Source of the DNA: Granulicella sp. L56
Lineage (GTDB): Bacteria > Acidobacteriota > Terriglobia > Terriglobales > Acidobacteriaceae
DNA length: 64,000 nucleotides
Assembly: GCF_009765835.1 (NCBI RefSeq)
Contig: NZ_LMUS01000006.1
Location: 1,074,438-1,138,437 of the forward strand
Reading direction: 5' to 3'
Shown piece after piece: positions 29,609 to 38,439 of this stretch; positions within the stretch are counted from its first letter, which is position 1; the number at the start of each line of letters is the position of its first letter. The notes beneath the pieces were generated by a model. That model had not been told where the DNA came from, searched no databases, and was given only the letters and a program-made list of their open reading frames with translations. The position numbers and the translations under genes are program-made.

Positions 29609-30885
29609 CTGAAGCGGCTGACGTCCATCCCCAGCGCAAACTTCTCTCCGTGCGTCTGCAACTCGTCCCACGTCACCTCGCGCCGGGTGTATCCGGCCAT
29701 GCGGCCTAACATGCAGGTCTGCGCGGTCTCCACGCCCGCTGCAATCTGGTTGTGGAAGCGGCCCGACGTTATGCTCTCGATGAAGCTCCGGTCCTTTTCG
29801 CGATCGGCGAACTCCAGGTTGTCCTTGAACTCGCCGCTCGCGGAAAACTTGCCCGGCTCTGTTGGGGCGCCCTGCGCATCCTGCCATGACCATGCATCCT
29901 TACCGAGGATTCTGATCGCGCCTGCATACGGAATGTCGGCTGACCCCTGCGCCCCAAAGACACGCAAGCCTGCCTCAAAGAAGCCGTAGTCGCCGAACTG
30001 CGTCGAGACGAAGCTTACGTGCACGTCGTTCGGGTAGGTGTAGTCCACCTGATAGTTGTCCCAGCAGTCACCGGCGTGCGTCAGGATATTTCTGCCTCCA
30101 GTAGCCGTTGCCTTCAGCGGATGCGCGCCCAGCACCCAGTTGCACAGGTCGATGATGTGAATGTTTTGTTCGACCAGAATGTCGCCTGAAAGCACCCTGT
30201 CCCAAAGCCAGTTCCGCAGCCGCCACTCGTCGTGCGAAGCGCCTGCAGGTGCCGTCTTCTCGGTCGAGGCAGGCGCATAGTAGCTCGCCGAGATGGACGC
30301 GATCTTTCCCAGCGCACCGGCCTGCACTTTTTCGATCACCGCGGCAATCGGCGGCGCTTTCCGCACCTGGAAGCCCACATCCACGCTGAGCTTGCCTTGC
30401 ACTCTCGCTGCAATCTCCAGCGCCTTCTTCGATTGCGCTACATCGACGCCTACCGGCTTCTCGCAGTAGGCATGTTTACCTGCGTTGACCACACCTTCCA
30501 GATGTTCGACATGAAACCACGGCGGCGTCGAGATCTGCACCATATCGATGTCTTTGGAGTGAGCAAGCTCCAGAAATGCGTCGTGACCATGGAACGTCAG
30601 CCTGTCCTGGACCGCCGCGTGGCCGAGTCCTGCGTTCAACTGATCGAAGTGCTGCTTGCCTAACGCGAGTTTGTCGGGAAAGATGTCTGCCAGTGCCACC
30701 ACACGCGCCGTCGTGTTCTTTGCAAACGAGCTTGCCACCGACGTTCCCCGGTTGCCGCAGCCCAGCAGCCCCATGCGCACTGCCGAATTCGCCTCGTACC
30801 CAAACACTGTCTTTGACTTCAGCAGTAACAGTCCTGATGCCGCAGCCCCCGCCTTCACAAACTCCCGCCTGTTCATCGCCTTCAT
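29605..30885 (-). CDS. Tat-exported Gfo/Idh/MocA-family oxidoreductase
   Basis: The 426-residue protein begins NRREFVKAGAAASGLLLL, a twin-arginine signal, then VRMGLLGCGNRGTSVASSF, the Rossmann NAD(P) motif, and CEKPVGVDVAQSKKA with the EKP dinucleotide-site motif. The C-terminal half is the beta-sheet substrate domain. GGGGAG precedes ATG 30885. Tat export implies that it folds with its cofactor before crossing the membrane, as glucose-fructose oxidoreductase does. It likely oxidises or interconverts a sugar or glycoside in the periplasm. The TIM-barrel protein encoded 28 bases upstream is probably its pathway partner. Confidence 0.9.
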   Translation of the reverse strand: MKAMNRREFVKAGAAASGLLLLKSKTVFGYEANSAVRMGLLGCGNRGTSVASSFAKNTTARVVALADIFPDKLALGKQHFDQLNAGLGHAAVQDRLTFHGHDAFLELAHSKDIDMVQISTPPWFHVEHLEGVVNAGKHAYCEKPVGVDVAQSKKALEIAARVQGKLSVDVGFQVRKAPPIAAVIEKVQAGALGKIASISASYYAPASTEKTAPAGASHDEWRLRNWLWDRVLSGDILVEQNIHIIDLCNWVLGAHPLKATATGGRNILTHAGDCWDNYQVDYTYPNDVHVSFVSTQFGDYGFFEAGLRVFGAQGSADIPYAGAIRILGKDAWSWQDAQGAPTEPGKFSASGEFKDNLEFADREKDRSFIESITSGRFHNQIAAGVETAQTCMLGRMAGYTRREVTWDELQTHGEKFALGMDVSRFS

Positions 30886-30913
30886 GCGTTCTCCCCTTTT
30901 ATGCTCGCAATCG

Positions 30914-31864
30914 TCAGCCGACCACATCGGCCAGAACTTTCTCCAGATACGCCTTCTCCTCGCGCACATCGGCAATCTGCTGTGGCCCCGAGGTCTCCCG
31001 CTCAATCGTCACCGCGCCGTTGTACCCCAGATGGTGCAGCTTGGCGAACACCTTATGAAAATCGACCAGCCCGGTGCCGATCAGCACCTCTTCGCCCAGC
31101 TTGTTGGGGTCGGTGGGCCAGCGGCCATCCTTGGCATGAATACTCTTCACATGCGGCCCCAGAATGTCCACCGCATCCACCGGGTTCGCCTTGCCATACA
31201 GAATCAGGTTAGCCGTATCGAGCCCGACTCCGAGATTCGGCTGCGCCACATCGCGCAGCATCCGCGACATCGTCGTCGGCGTCTCCTGCCCGGTCTCCAT
31301 CAGGAAGTCCTGACCATTGCCCGCGCAGTGTTTCGCCACCTCGCGAATCGCAACCACCGCCTCCGCGTAAAGCGGATCGGCAGGATCTTCGGGGATGAAT
31401 CCGCAGTGCGTCTGCACCTGGCCCACACCCACCAGCTTCGCGAAGTCAGAAGCCTGGCGCAGAGCATCCATCCGCACCGCTCGCGTGGCCCGTGGAACCA
31501 GCCCAATCGTCGATGGCCCCTGCATGAAATCCCACACCAGCTTGCCCGGCCCCACCACTTCCACAGCAGTCGCCTTTACGCCATAGCGGTCGAGCAATCC
31601 ACGCATCTCGGTCGCCAGCTCCGGCGTAAATTTGCCGATATAAGCGTCGAGTGAGAGAAAGCAGGTTGTCAGGCCCAGATCATGCACCCGCTTGATCGTC
31701 TCCTCCGGCCCATGAAACGGCGAGATCACCAGCCCCAGGTCCATCGTCCTGCCCATGCGTACCGGAGTACCCCTCGCCGCCGCAGGCGTCGTTGCCTCAG
31801 CCATCCCCGATGCACCTGCCAGCGCAGCCGTCGCCGCCAAACTCAGAAAATCTCTTCGCAGCAT
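30914..31864 (-). CDS. Exported sugar phosphate isomerase/epimerase-like TIM barrel
   Basis: The 316-residue protein starts LRRDFLSLAATAALAGASG, a Tat-like signal. The rest is an AP-endonuclease-2/xylose-isomerase-type TIM barrel: KATAVEVVGPGKLVWDF, FLMETGQETPTTMSRML, NLGVGLDTANLILYG, HVKSIHAKDGRWP and GAVTIERE place Glu, Asp, His and Glu metal ligands at strand ends. Such proteins isomerise or epimerise sugars or keto-sugars. It is the first gene of a two-gene unit with the Gfo/Idh oxidoreductase. Export of both members suggests joint periplasmic processing of a carbohydrate. Confidence 0.88.
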   Translation of the reverse strand: MLRRDFLSLAATAALAGASGMAEATTPAAARGTPVRMGRTMDLGLVISPFHGPEETIKRVHDLGLTTCFLSLDAYIGKFTPELATEMRGLLDRYGVKATAVEVVGPGKLVWDFMQGPSTIGLVPRATRAVRMDALRQASDFAKLVGVGQVQTHCGFIPEDPADPLYAEAVVAIREVAKHCAGNGQDFLMETGQETPTTMSRMLRDVAQPNLGVGLDTANLILYGKANPVDAVDILGPHVKSIHAKDGRWPTDPNKLGEEVLIGTGLVDFHKVFAKLHHLGYNGAVTIERETSGPQQIADVREEKAYLEKVLADVVG

Positions 31865-31979
31865 CGATCCCCCCTTGCCGGAAAAGTCCGCAACGCCGAT
31901 GGGCGGCGAACTTCCAACGCGCCCACCTTACCAGAAGTCCGTCCGGGATGACCAAATCGAACGACGGACATCAGATGTT

Positions 31980-32426
31980 CTATCGAGAAAAGTGGCTAAC
32001 TACCAGAGCTATAGGAAGCCCGACAAAACAGATGTGAATCGCCAGTTGAATCAGAAAGGCCTTCGCCGAAAATACTCGTTTAGGAGCTGCCGATAGCGGA
32101 AGCACAATGCGGCTCATCACCACATGAACGACAGCGCCGTAGACAGCGCCACACACAAACGGCATCTCTATCAGGAATGGCCACACGCGGCTAAGCGCGT
32201 AGTAGACGGCTGCAACCACAAACGCAATCGCAAAGTGAAAGAGCAGGCCGATGGCGGCAATCTTCTTTCCTCCGCTGAATGCAGAAGCTCCTAACGCGCC
32301 GCTGGCAATTCCCTGCCAGAGCCTCTCAAGCGAAAGGCCCTGCAGGGCAAACAGCGTCGAGGTAGCAGTGATGTCCAACGTGCCAGCCAGCAAACCGGCA
32401 AGGGTAATCGTCTCAAGTCCCGTCAT
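31980..32426 (-). CDS. Membrane protein, 148 residues, unknown function
   Basis: Four hydrophobic helices are evident (TITLAGLLAGTLDITAT; AAIGLLFHFAIAFVVAAVYYAL; FVCGAVYGAVVHVVMSRIVL; IQLAIHICFVGLPIALVVS). GTLDI near the start and HFAIAF in the second helix recur in a group of uncharacterised inner-membrane proteins resembling YagU/DUF1440, but I am not certain of the family. It stands alone between the TIM-barrel and AhpD-like genes. Confidence 0.7.
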   Translation of the reverse strand: MTGLETITLAGLLAGTLDITATSTLFALQGLSLERLWQGIASGALGASAFSGGKKIAAIGLLFHFAIAFVVAAVYYALSRVWPFLIEMPFVCGAVYGAVVHVVMSRIVLPLSAAPKRVFSAKAFLIQLAIHICFVGLPIALVVSHFSR

Positions 32427-32486
32427 CGCGTCCTGATCTTTTTGAGTGAAGGGGCGAAACTCCGGCGCGAACCGGCATTTCGCTGC

Positions 32487-32960
32487 CTACTGCGTGTGGG
32501 ATTTGTAGGCTCCGACCTTATACGTCCCCGGAGTCGTGCGCGCTGCAATACTCAGCCGGTTCCACGCATTGATGGTGGTGATGGCGATGCTCAGGTCGGT
32601 CAGTTCTTTCTCATTGAACTGCTTCCGCGCCTCTTCGTACACAGCATCCGGCACATGGCCCTGCGTTATCAGCGTCAGCGCCTCGGTCCAGGCCAGAGCC
32701 GCACGCTCGCGATCGGTGTACCACGGGCACTCCCGCCAGGCATCGAGCGAGTACAACCGCTGTTCCTCTTCTTCCAGCGCCCGCAGGTCCTTCCAGTGCA
32801 TGTCCAGACAGAAGGCGCAGCCATTGATCTGCGAGGCACGCAGCTTTACCAGATGCAACAGCCCTTCCTCCAGCCCGCACCCATGCAGATAAGACTCCAG
32901 CCCGCTCATCGCCCGGTAAGCATCCGGTGCTGCCTTGAAATAGTTAAAGCGCTGTTCCAT
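32487..32960 (-). CDS. AhpD-like carboxymuconolactone decarboxylase-family protein
   Basis: The 157-residue all-helical protein carries LVKLRASQINGCAFCLDMHWKD; the CAFC pair followed by H six residues later is the AhpD redox motif that reduces peroxides or peroxiredoxins. WTEALTLIT and YEEARKQFNEKELTDLSIAITTINAWNRL complete the pattern. AGGAG stands upstream of ATG 32960. Proteins of this type detoxify peroxides, often coupled to other redox carriers. It looks monocistronic. Confidence 0.93.
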   Translation of the reverse strand: MEQRFNYFKAAPDAYRAMSGLESYLHGCGLEEGLLHLVKLRASQINGCAFCLDMHWKDLRALEEEEQRLYSLDAWRECPWYTDRERAALAWTEALTLITQGHVPDAVYEEARKQFNEKELTDLSIAITTINAWNRLSIAARTTPGTYKVGAYKSHTQ

Positions 32961-33047
32961 GAATTCAAATCTCCTGGTAGGGTTTGCCGACGTTCTTTGG
33001 ATGACTGGAGATAAAGCTACGTTCCAAAGAAAAACGCACAGGTATCC

Positions 33048-34169
33048 CTAACGATCTTCACCCATCGTCTTCAGCCGTTTCGCCAACTCAGGGTTGAACC
33101 GGAATGGTTCCTGCTTCACATGTGCGCACTGGTTGTATACGGCGAGCAGGCTCCGGGGATCGTCCATCACAGCAAGAACACCTGCTTTGCCGCGCTCCTC
33201 CTCGATTACATACAAAAGCTTTGCTCCGGTTGCGTGATATCCCTCGCCAAAGAAATCCGACACGGCCGTCTGATACTCCTGCTCCGACAGCTTTCCATCC
33301 ATCGACCGCTGCAAGATCTCCTGCGATTCCGGCAGCAGCTTCGGCAACCGCTCCAGATCGGGCTGAATGTGTCGCTGGTCTTCCAGCTCTGCCCAGCTTC
33401 CATGCGCGTTAATCAGAAGCGTCGCGCTTCCCTCCATCAACACATCCACCAGAAAAGTCCACGCCTGAATCTGTCCGCCTTGCAGATGGAGCTGATCCTG
33501 CTTTTTATCGAGAATCCGACCGTAGCCGACGTGATGGGTCTCGTGAGCAAAGAACTCCAGCATCTCCTGCTGTGTCATCGGTTCGGAGTGCCCCTTCGAC
33601 CGCCAGAGATCATCGAGCAGATCAATATAAATCCCTTGCTCAGATGCCGCCGCTCCCGCACGCCCGCCCATCACGAAGTACAGCTTCGGCGCCAACTGCA
33701 CCGGCTCGGGCAAATTCTTCAGCGCAAGCGGAACAACCCCGTCGAACTTCTGGTTTGCTTCTGCGATCGCTAATCTCTTCTGCAACTCGGCAGCGTGCTG
33801 TCTTCCCCAGATCAACGAAGGGGCTACATCTTCGGTCAGCCCCTGCACACCTTTTTCTGCTCTTGCACCAGCTTCAGACGGCTCTATATGTGCAATTTTG
33901 CCCTTGCATGCTGCGATAAGAACATCTCTGTACTGCGCCGTCGTAATCCTCCGCGAGATATTCTGCTGGCCAATAATGAGCTGAGTTCCCGGCAGCGTGA
34001 TTACTCGGTCAATATCTTGCGCCGATACAGGCCCTGTACTGCATTCCCGCAGAAGTCCCAGCATTGCCTGCGCCTGCGTTGCATCCACATGGGTCTTCGC
34101 GTAGCCAGTGGCAGCACTGGCAACAGTGGTCCAAACCAATAACGCTCTCACCAGCCGAATTCGCAGCAT
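33048..34169 (-). CDS. Exported DUF5700-type putative zinc metallopeptidase
   Basis: The 373-residue protein has a signal peptide (VRALLVWTTVASAATGYA). At about residue 210, MLEFFAHETHHVGYG contains HETHH, the HExxH zinc motif, and about 40 residues later LVDVLMEGSATLLINA offers a Glu that could be the third ligand of a gluzincin. The surrounding text fits DUF5700. Proteolytic activity has not been shown for the family as far as I know, so the assignment rests on the motif. It acts in the periplasm or outside. Confidence 0.78.
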   Translation of the reverse strand: MLRIRLVRALLVWTTVASAATGYAKTHVDATQAQAMLGLLRECSTGPVSAQDIDRVITLPGTQLIIGQQNISRRITTAQYRDVLIAACKGKIAHIEPSEAGARAEKGVQGLTEDVAPSLIWGRQHAAELQKRLAIAEANQKFDGVVPLALKNLPEPVQLAPKLYFVMGGRAGAAASEQGIYIDLLDDLWRSKGHSEPMTQQEMLEFFAHETHHVGYGRILDKKQDQLHLQGGQIQAWTFLVDVLMEGSATLLINAHGSWAELEDQRHIQPDLERLPKLLPESQEILQRSMDGKLSEQEYQTAVSDFFGEGYHATGAKLLYVIEEERGKAGVLAVMDDPRSLLAVYNQCAHVKQEPFRFNPELAKRLKTMGEDR

Positions 34170-34221
34170 AGTGACGGTACGGACACTTCCCAGCTTTAGT
34201 TCTTAGCCCTTACCCCTGCCG

Positions 34222-34902
34222 CTAAGGCTTCGCGATCACACCCAGATCGACCATGCCGTTCACGAAGTACTGCACCGCCAGCGCCACCAGCAGCAGTCCC
34301 ATGATGCGCACCAGGATCCTGATCCCGGTATCTCCCAGCGCCCGAGCAACCTTGTCCGAGTTCCCCAGCACCAGATAGCAGATCGCCGCTGTAATAAAGA
34401 TCGAGATCAGGATGGCTGCCATCTGCCACCGCGTCTGCGCCTGGCCTACCAGCACCATCACGCTGGTAATGGCTCCTGGCCCGGCCAGCATCGGGATGCC
34501 CAGCGGAACGATTCCGGCATCGTCCTTTGCTGCTGCCTCCGTCGTATCTTCGCTGGACTCCTGAGTCGGCGACCGCTTCGCCTCCAGCATGTCCAGCCCG
34601 ATCAGCAGGAGGATGATGCCGCCCGCGATCTCAAACGCCGGCAGCGTAATCCCGAACATGCGAAAGATGTACTGCCCGGCAATCGCAAATGCCGACAGAA
34701 ATACGAGTGCCGTCAGCGAAGCCTTCCACGCCATCCGCCGCCGCCGCTGTTTATCCGCCCCTGCCGTGACCGCCAGAAACGTAGGCAGCGCGGCAAACGG
34801 GTCTACCAGAAAGAAGATGGAGCTTAGCGCCAACACGGAGAATCGCACGTACGCCGACCGCTCCAGCACCGCCAGGCTCATCGAATGGGCGTCAAGAATC
34901 AC
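34222..34902 (-). CDS. MarC/UPF0056 inner-membrane protein
   Basis: The 226-residue protein has six hydrophobic segments, starting SVLALSSIFFLVDPFAALPTFLAVT, the MarC signature DPFxxxP, and later IVPLGIPMLAGPGAITSVMVL, the second conserved repeat. An acidic loop (SPTQESSEDTTEAAAKDD) divides the two halves. MarC proteins were once tied to antibiotic resistance but their role is unsettled. A second ATG at 34881 is possible. It is divergent from ilvE. Confidence 0.93.
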   Translation of the reverse strand: MILDAHSMSLAVLERSAYVRFSVLALSSIFFLVDPFAALPTFLAVTAGADKQRRRRMAWKASLTALVFLSAFAIAGQYIFRMFGITLPAFEIAGGIILLLIGLDMLEAKRSPTQESSEDTTEAAAKDDAGIVPLGIPMLAGPGAITSVMVLVGQAQTRWQMAAILISIFITAAICYLVLGNSDKVARALGDTGIRILVRIMGLLLVALAVQYFVNGMVDLGVIAKP

Positions 34903-34936
34903 TCCTCATTCTCCCACGCCCCTGTCAACACACGGC

Positions 34937-34942
34937 TATAAT
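34937..34942 (+). promoter_or_regulatory. -10 hexamer of ilvE
   Basis: A perfect TATAAT lies 29 bases before the start codon, giving a short leader. No clear -35 hexamer is seen at 16-18 bases upstream. Confidence 0.5.
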
Positions 34943-34971
34943 TAAACATTCAGCCCTCAGGAGCGAATCGC

Positions 34972-35913
34972 ATGGCCCTTCAGACTACGAACAATATCTG
35001 GCACAACGGAAACCTCATTCCCTGGGACAAAGCCCAGATCCACGTCATGTCCCATGTCGTCCACTACGGGTCTTCGGTGTTTGAAGGCATCCGCTGTTAT
35101 ACGCAGCCCAACGGAGCTGGCGTCTTCCGCCTGCAGGAGCACATGTCGCGCCTGCTCGACTCCGCCAAGATCTACCGTATGCCCCTGCCCTACACGGTCG
35201 ATCAGCTCTGCTCCGCCGTCGTCGATGTCGTCGAAGCCAATGGCATCGCCCCCTGCTACATCCGGCCTATTGCATTTAGAGGCTATGGCGAAATTGGCGT
35301 CAATCCCCTCACTTCTCCTGTCGAGGTCTACATCGCTAACTTTCCCTGGGGCAAATACGTCCCCGGCAATGCCGGCGCGGACGTATGCATCTCCAGTTGG
35401 AACCGGCTCGCGCCCAACACCATGCCCTCGCTCGCCAAAGCCGGCGCCAATTACATGAACTCGCAGCTCATCCGCATGGAGGCTGAGGTCAACGGCTACT
35501 CCGAGGGCATCGGGCTCGACGTCAACGGCTATCTCTCCGAAGGCTCGGGCGAAAACCTCTTTCTCGTCAAGGGCGGCATCCTCTATACGACGCCCCTCGC
35601 CAACTCGGTACTCAGCGGCATCACCCGCGCCTCGGTCATCACGCTGGCCAGGCAACTCGGCATCGAAGTCGTCGAGCAGGCGCTGCCCCGTGAGATGCTC
35701 TACATCGCCGACGAGGCCTTCTTCACCGGCACCGCCGCCGAGGTTACACATCTGCGCTCGGTCGACCGCATCCTGGTAGGCGACGGCACCATGGGGCCTA
35801 TCACCAGCGCCCTGCACGAAGAGTTCTTTGCCATCGTCAACGGCCTCAAGCCCGACCGCCACAACTGGCTCACGCCGGTCAACGTCAAGGTAGCCGAGCC
35901 TGTCGGCGCGTAA
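34972..35913 (+). CDS. ilvE: Branched-chain amino acid aminotransferase
   Basis: The 313-residue protein contains HVMSHVVHYGSSVFEGIRCY, the N-terminal IlvE motif, then FRLQEHMSRLLDSAKI and AKAGANYMNSQLIRMEA with the PLP-binding Lys in the latter. EGSGENLFLVK and LSGITRASVITLA follow as in fold-type IV transaminases. It makes or breaks down valine, leucine and isoleucine using glutamate/2-oxoglutarate. AGGAG is well placed before ATG 34972, and a terminator follows the stop, so this is a single-gene unit. Confidence 0.97.
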   Translation: MALQTTNNIWHNGNLIPWDKAQIHVMSHVVHYGSSVFEGIRCYTQPNGAGVFRLQEHMSRLLDSAKIYRMPLPYTVDQLCSAVVDVVEANGIAPCYIRPIAFRGYGEIGVNPLTSPVEVYIANFPWGKYVPGNAGADVCISSWNRLAPNTMPSLAKAGANYMNSQLIRMEAEVNGYSEGIGLDVNGYLSEGSGENLFLVKGGILYTTPLANSVLSGITRASVITLARQLGIEVVEQALPREMLYIADEAFFTGTAAEVTHLRSVDRILVGDGTMGPITSALHEEFFAIVNGLKPDRHNWLTPVNVKVAEPVGA

Positions 35914-35937
35914 AACTCTTCTACCGCTTCAAGCAAG

Positions 35938-35970
35938 TGGCCCTCCCGATTATCGAGAGGGCCATTTCAA
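35938..35970 (+). terminator. Rho-independent terminator after ilvE
   Basis: TGGCCCTC pairs perfectly with GAGGGCCA, followed by TTTCAATTT. It lies 25 bases beyond the ilvE stop. Confidence 0.85.
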
Positions 35971-36008
35971 TTTGCGCTGCTTAGTTTCGTTACAGATAGA
36001 CCATAAGC

Positions 36009-36509
36009 CTAAGCCTTATGGAGGCTCTTGGACGGGTTCCGCAGGCCCAGCACATGAAAGTCTTTGAGGCCGCCCTTCAGCACGTAAACCAGCTTGTTGT
36101 TGCCGTTCGGGTCGGTGGGCATCAAAAAGAAGCCGTCCTGCAGCACAAAGTCGGAGTTATTGCTGACGATTCCCTCAATCATCTCGCTGTCATGGAAGTA
36201 AACGCGCACCCACAGGCCTTCAAGAACCGGCGCATGTCCATGAAAGTGCAGCGCCCTGTGCTTGAGATCTCCCTCGAACGTCTTGACGAAAAAGACCGCC
36301 TTGGCATCCTTGGTGGGCACCTCTTCGATTGTCTGAGAGTCCAGCAGGCGCAGCCTGATCGAGTCCAGAGGCGACTCCTGCGTGCTGTGCAGAAGCTCCT
36401 CAACCGATCCCAAATCCGTTACTTCCGCAAAGCCGCGCACAGCCCGGTCTTCATACCGGACAACGATCCGATGTGTATTTGCTGACTCTCCATCGCCACG
36501 TTGCGCCAC
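36009..36509 (-). CDS. Uncharacterised protein coupled to the sigma-54 activator
   Basis: The 166-residue protein starts at a GTG that shares its first base with the TAG stop of the upstream activator, so it is translated by coupling. It has no signal peptide or membrane segment. The central part is strand-rich (HRALHFHGHAPVLEGLWVRVYFHDSEMIEGIV), ending in DGFFLMPTDPNGNNKLVYV; the phrase VRVYFHDSEMIEG suggests a small beta-barrel, as in PilZ- or SH3-like folds, but I cannot assign one. It may modulate the activator or report a signal to it. Confidence 0.75.
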   Translation of the reverse strand: MAQRGDGESANTHRIVVRYEDRAVRGFAEVTDLGSVEELLHSTQESPLDSIRLRLLDSQTIEEVPTKDAKAVFFVKTFEGDLKHRALHFHGHAPVLEGLWVRVYFHDSEMIEGIVSNNSDFVLQDGFFLMPTDPNGNNKLVYVLKGGLKDFHVLGLRNPSKSLHKA

Positions 36510-37939
36510 TAAGCCTGACTCCGCGGAGAGAGATCGTACTGCTTAATCTTGTAGAGCAAAGCCTTGTAGCTGATCTGAAGGTCGCTGGCTGCGGCCTTCC
36601 GGTTCCATCCAGTTCCCTCAAGCACGCGAGCAATTGCCGTCGCCTCCGCGTCGCCCTTCAACCCTCGAACCAGGGCCTTAAGCCCGGCTCCGTTTGAGGC
36701 TTCTCCGGCGGTACCGGAAGAGCTCTGGCTACCACCTGACGGGGAAAGCTCGTCCAGAATCGCGCGCTCATCCCCCAGAACCAGGTAGCGATTGACAACG
36801 TTTTCCAGTTCGCGCAGATTGCCGGGCCAGGGATGCTCAGTCAGCGCATTCATCAGTCTTGGCGAGAAGGGAAGCTCATCGCGCCCATACCGCTTTGCTC
36901 CCTTGCGCATAAAGTACTCGGAAAGCACGGGAATCTCCTCCCTGCGCTCGCGCAGCGGGGGGATGTTGAGCGTGAAGCCGTTGAGGCGATAGTACAAATC
37001 CTCGCGAAAGGTCTTCTGCGCCATCGCCTCTTTCATGTTGATATTCGTTGCCGCGATCACGCGCACATCCACCTTCATCGGAGCGCGGCTGCCGAGGCGC
37101 GAAAAAGTTCCATCCTGCAATACCTGCAACAACTTAGCCTGTAGAATCGCGGGCATCTCGCCGATCTCGTCGAGAAAGATCGTTCCGCCGGTGCAGACTT
37201 CAAACTTTCCGGGCTTGGTCTTGATCGCGCCGGTAAATGCGCCCTGCTCGTAACCGAATAATTCGCTTTCGAGCAGCTCGGCTGGAACGGCAGCGCAATT
37301 GACCTTCAGGAAGATATGCTGGCTGCGGGCCGACATCATGTGCGTGTAGAGCGCAAGAATCTCTTTTCCGGTGCCGCTCTCCCCAAGGATGAGCAGAGGG
37401 ATATCGGCGCGGGCCACCAGCGCGGCCTGCGACTCCAGATCGCGCATCCGCTTGCTAGACCGCACGAAGGAATGGGTCTCGTTCAGAGGTATCTCGCGAG
37501 GCGTATCCGCCGATGATGTCTTCTTGTCCGCGGATGCGAGCTGCTCTTCAATGGTCGCTTCCACGTCGCAGCCGACAAATGGCTTCATCACGATGGCCTT
37601 GACGCCCAGCCTGATGACCGTCTCGATGTCACGCAGCTCGGACGAGCCTGAGAGCACAATGACTGGAAGATGCGGCTTGGAACAACGAATCTGGGTCAGC
37701 AACGGGAGCGAGTCGCGGTTGCTGTGCAGGGCCAGCAAAAGAAGATCGGGCTCGTCGCGCTGTTCGAGCCTGTCAAGCAACGTTTGTTCTTCCGAGAACA
37801 GACTAAGGACGTATTTGCCCCCAAGGGTCGACCGGAGATAATCAAGAACCGCCAGGTCCGGTTCCAGAATAAGAATCTGGGCCCGCGACTTCGCAGTGGA
37901 CTTCGAAACAGAGACCGGATGAGACAGCGAAGTTGCCAT
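36509..37939 (-). CDS. Sigma-54-dependent activator with degenerate receiver domain
   Basis: ATG 37939 (AGAGG 9 bases upstream) gives 476 residues; a TTG at 37972 is less likely. Residues about 20-140 are a response-regulator receiver, but the phospho-acceptor position in DLLLLALHS is Ala (about residue 70) where Asp is expected; IVLSG and the Lys of IVMKPF are kept. The AAA+ domain has GESGTGKE (Walker A), YEQGAFTGA (sigma-54 contact) and FLDEIGEMP (Walker B). The C-terminus is a Fis-type helix-turn-helix (GWNRKAAASDLQISYKALLYK). It should activate RpoN promoters without ordinary phosphorylation. It is divergent from a second activator and next to the EPS genes. Confidence 0.92.
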   Translation of the reverse strand: MATSLSHPVSVSKSTAKSRAQILILEPDLAVLDYLRSTLGGKYVLSLFSEEQTLLDRLEQRDEPDLLLLALHSNRDSLPLLTQIRCSKPHLPVIVLSGSSELRDIETVIRLGVKAIVMKPFVGCDVEATIEEQLASADKKTSSADTPREIPLNETHSFVRSSKRMRDLESQAALVARADIPLLILGESGTGKEILALYTHMMSARSQHIFLKVNCAAVPAELLESELFGYEQGAFTGAIKTKPGKFEVCTGGTIFLDEIGEMPAILQAKLLQVLQDGTFSRLGSRAPMKVDVRVIAATNINMKEAMAQKTFREDLYYRLNGFTLNIPPLRERREEIPVLSEYFMRKGAKRYGRDELPFSPRLMNALTEHPWPGNLRELENVVNRYLVLGDERAILDELSPSGGSQSSSGTAGEASNGAGLKALVRGLKGDAEATAIARVLEGTGWNRKAAASDLQISYKALLYKIKQYDLSPRSQA

Positions 37940-38439
37940 ACCAAAAAACCTCTTTGTCGCAGACTTGGCCAATTACCAAATCTTGCGATACTCATGAACC
38001 CGAATCGTTCCCTATTCGAACCCAACTCGTCTTCGATCTATCCGTCAAAATACTCTGACGGCCCTGCTGCCCGAATTCTAGATCGGTCGTGAAAGAACCG
38101 CGACAGAAAAAATGTTAACAACTTTGCCGACAAAAGAGATAAAGGTTTTCCATTTCTCTTCTCCGAACAGGTCTAGCTTACTATGCAACTTACATTGCAG
38201 ATGAGAACAAAATGTCATTTTTTTGCAGATTACTTTGGTAAACATTTTCACTATGACCTCGCAAAAGCTGATGAATATGGGATTACATCAGCAATCGAAG
38301 AAGGCCTACTCTTCTAATACGTTAGTTTGAGCAAAAAAGATGTCCCCATCTCCATCTCTTTGAGCCAATTGGTTGTCTACGTGCAACATGACTGGCATTG
38401 CAATATTGTGCCTCCTGCACCTTGATAGGAAAAATAATC
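37940..38439. other. Regulatory space between the two divergent activators
   Basis: About 500 bases, clearly richer in A and T than the flanks. One weak sigma-54-like element precedes the plus-strand gene (listed separately). An imperfect dyad GAGATAAAGGTTTTCCATTTCTC-like stretch lies near 38138-38160. No conserved ORF is seen. Confidence 0.5.
38369..38386 (+). promoter_or_regulatory. Weak candidate sigma-54 promoter of the receiver-less activator
   Basis: TTGGTTGTCTACGTGCAA keeps GG and GC exactly ten bases apart, with TGCA at the -12 element, but the -24 element departs from TGGCAC. It is about 55 bases before the TTG start. This would suggest auto- or cross-activation. Confidence 0.3.
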
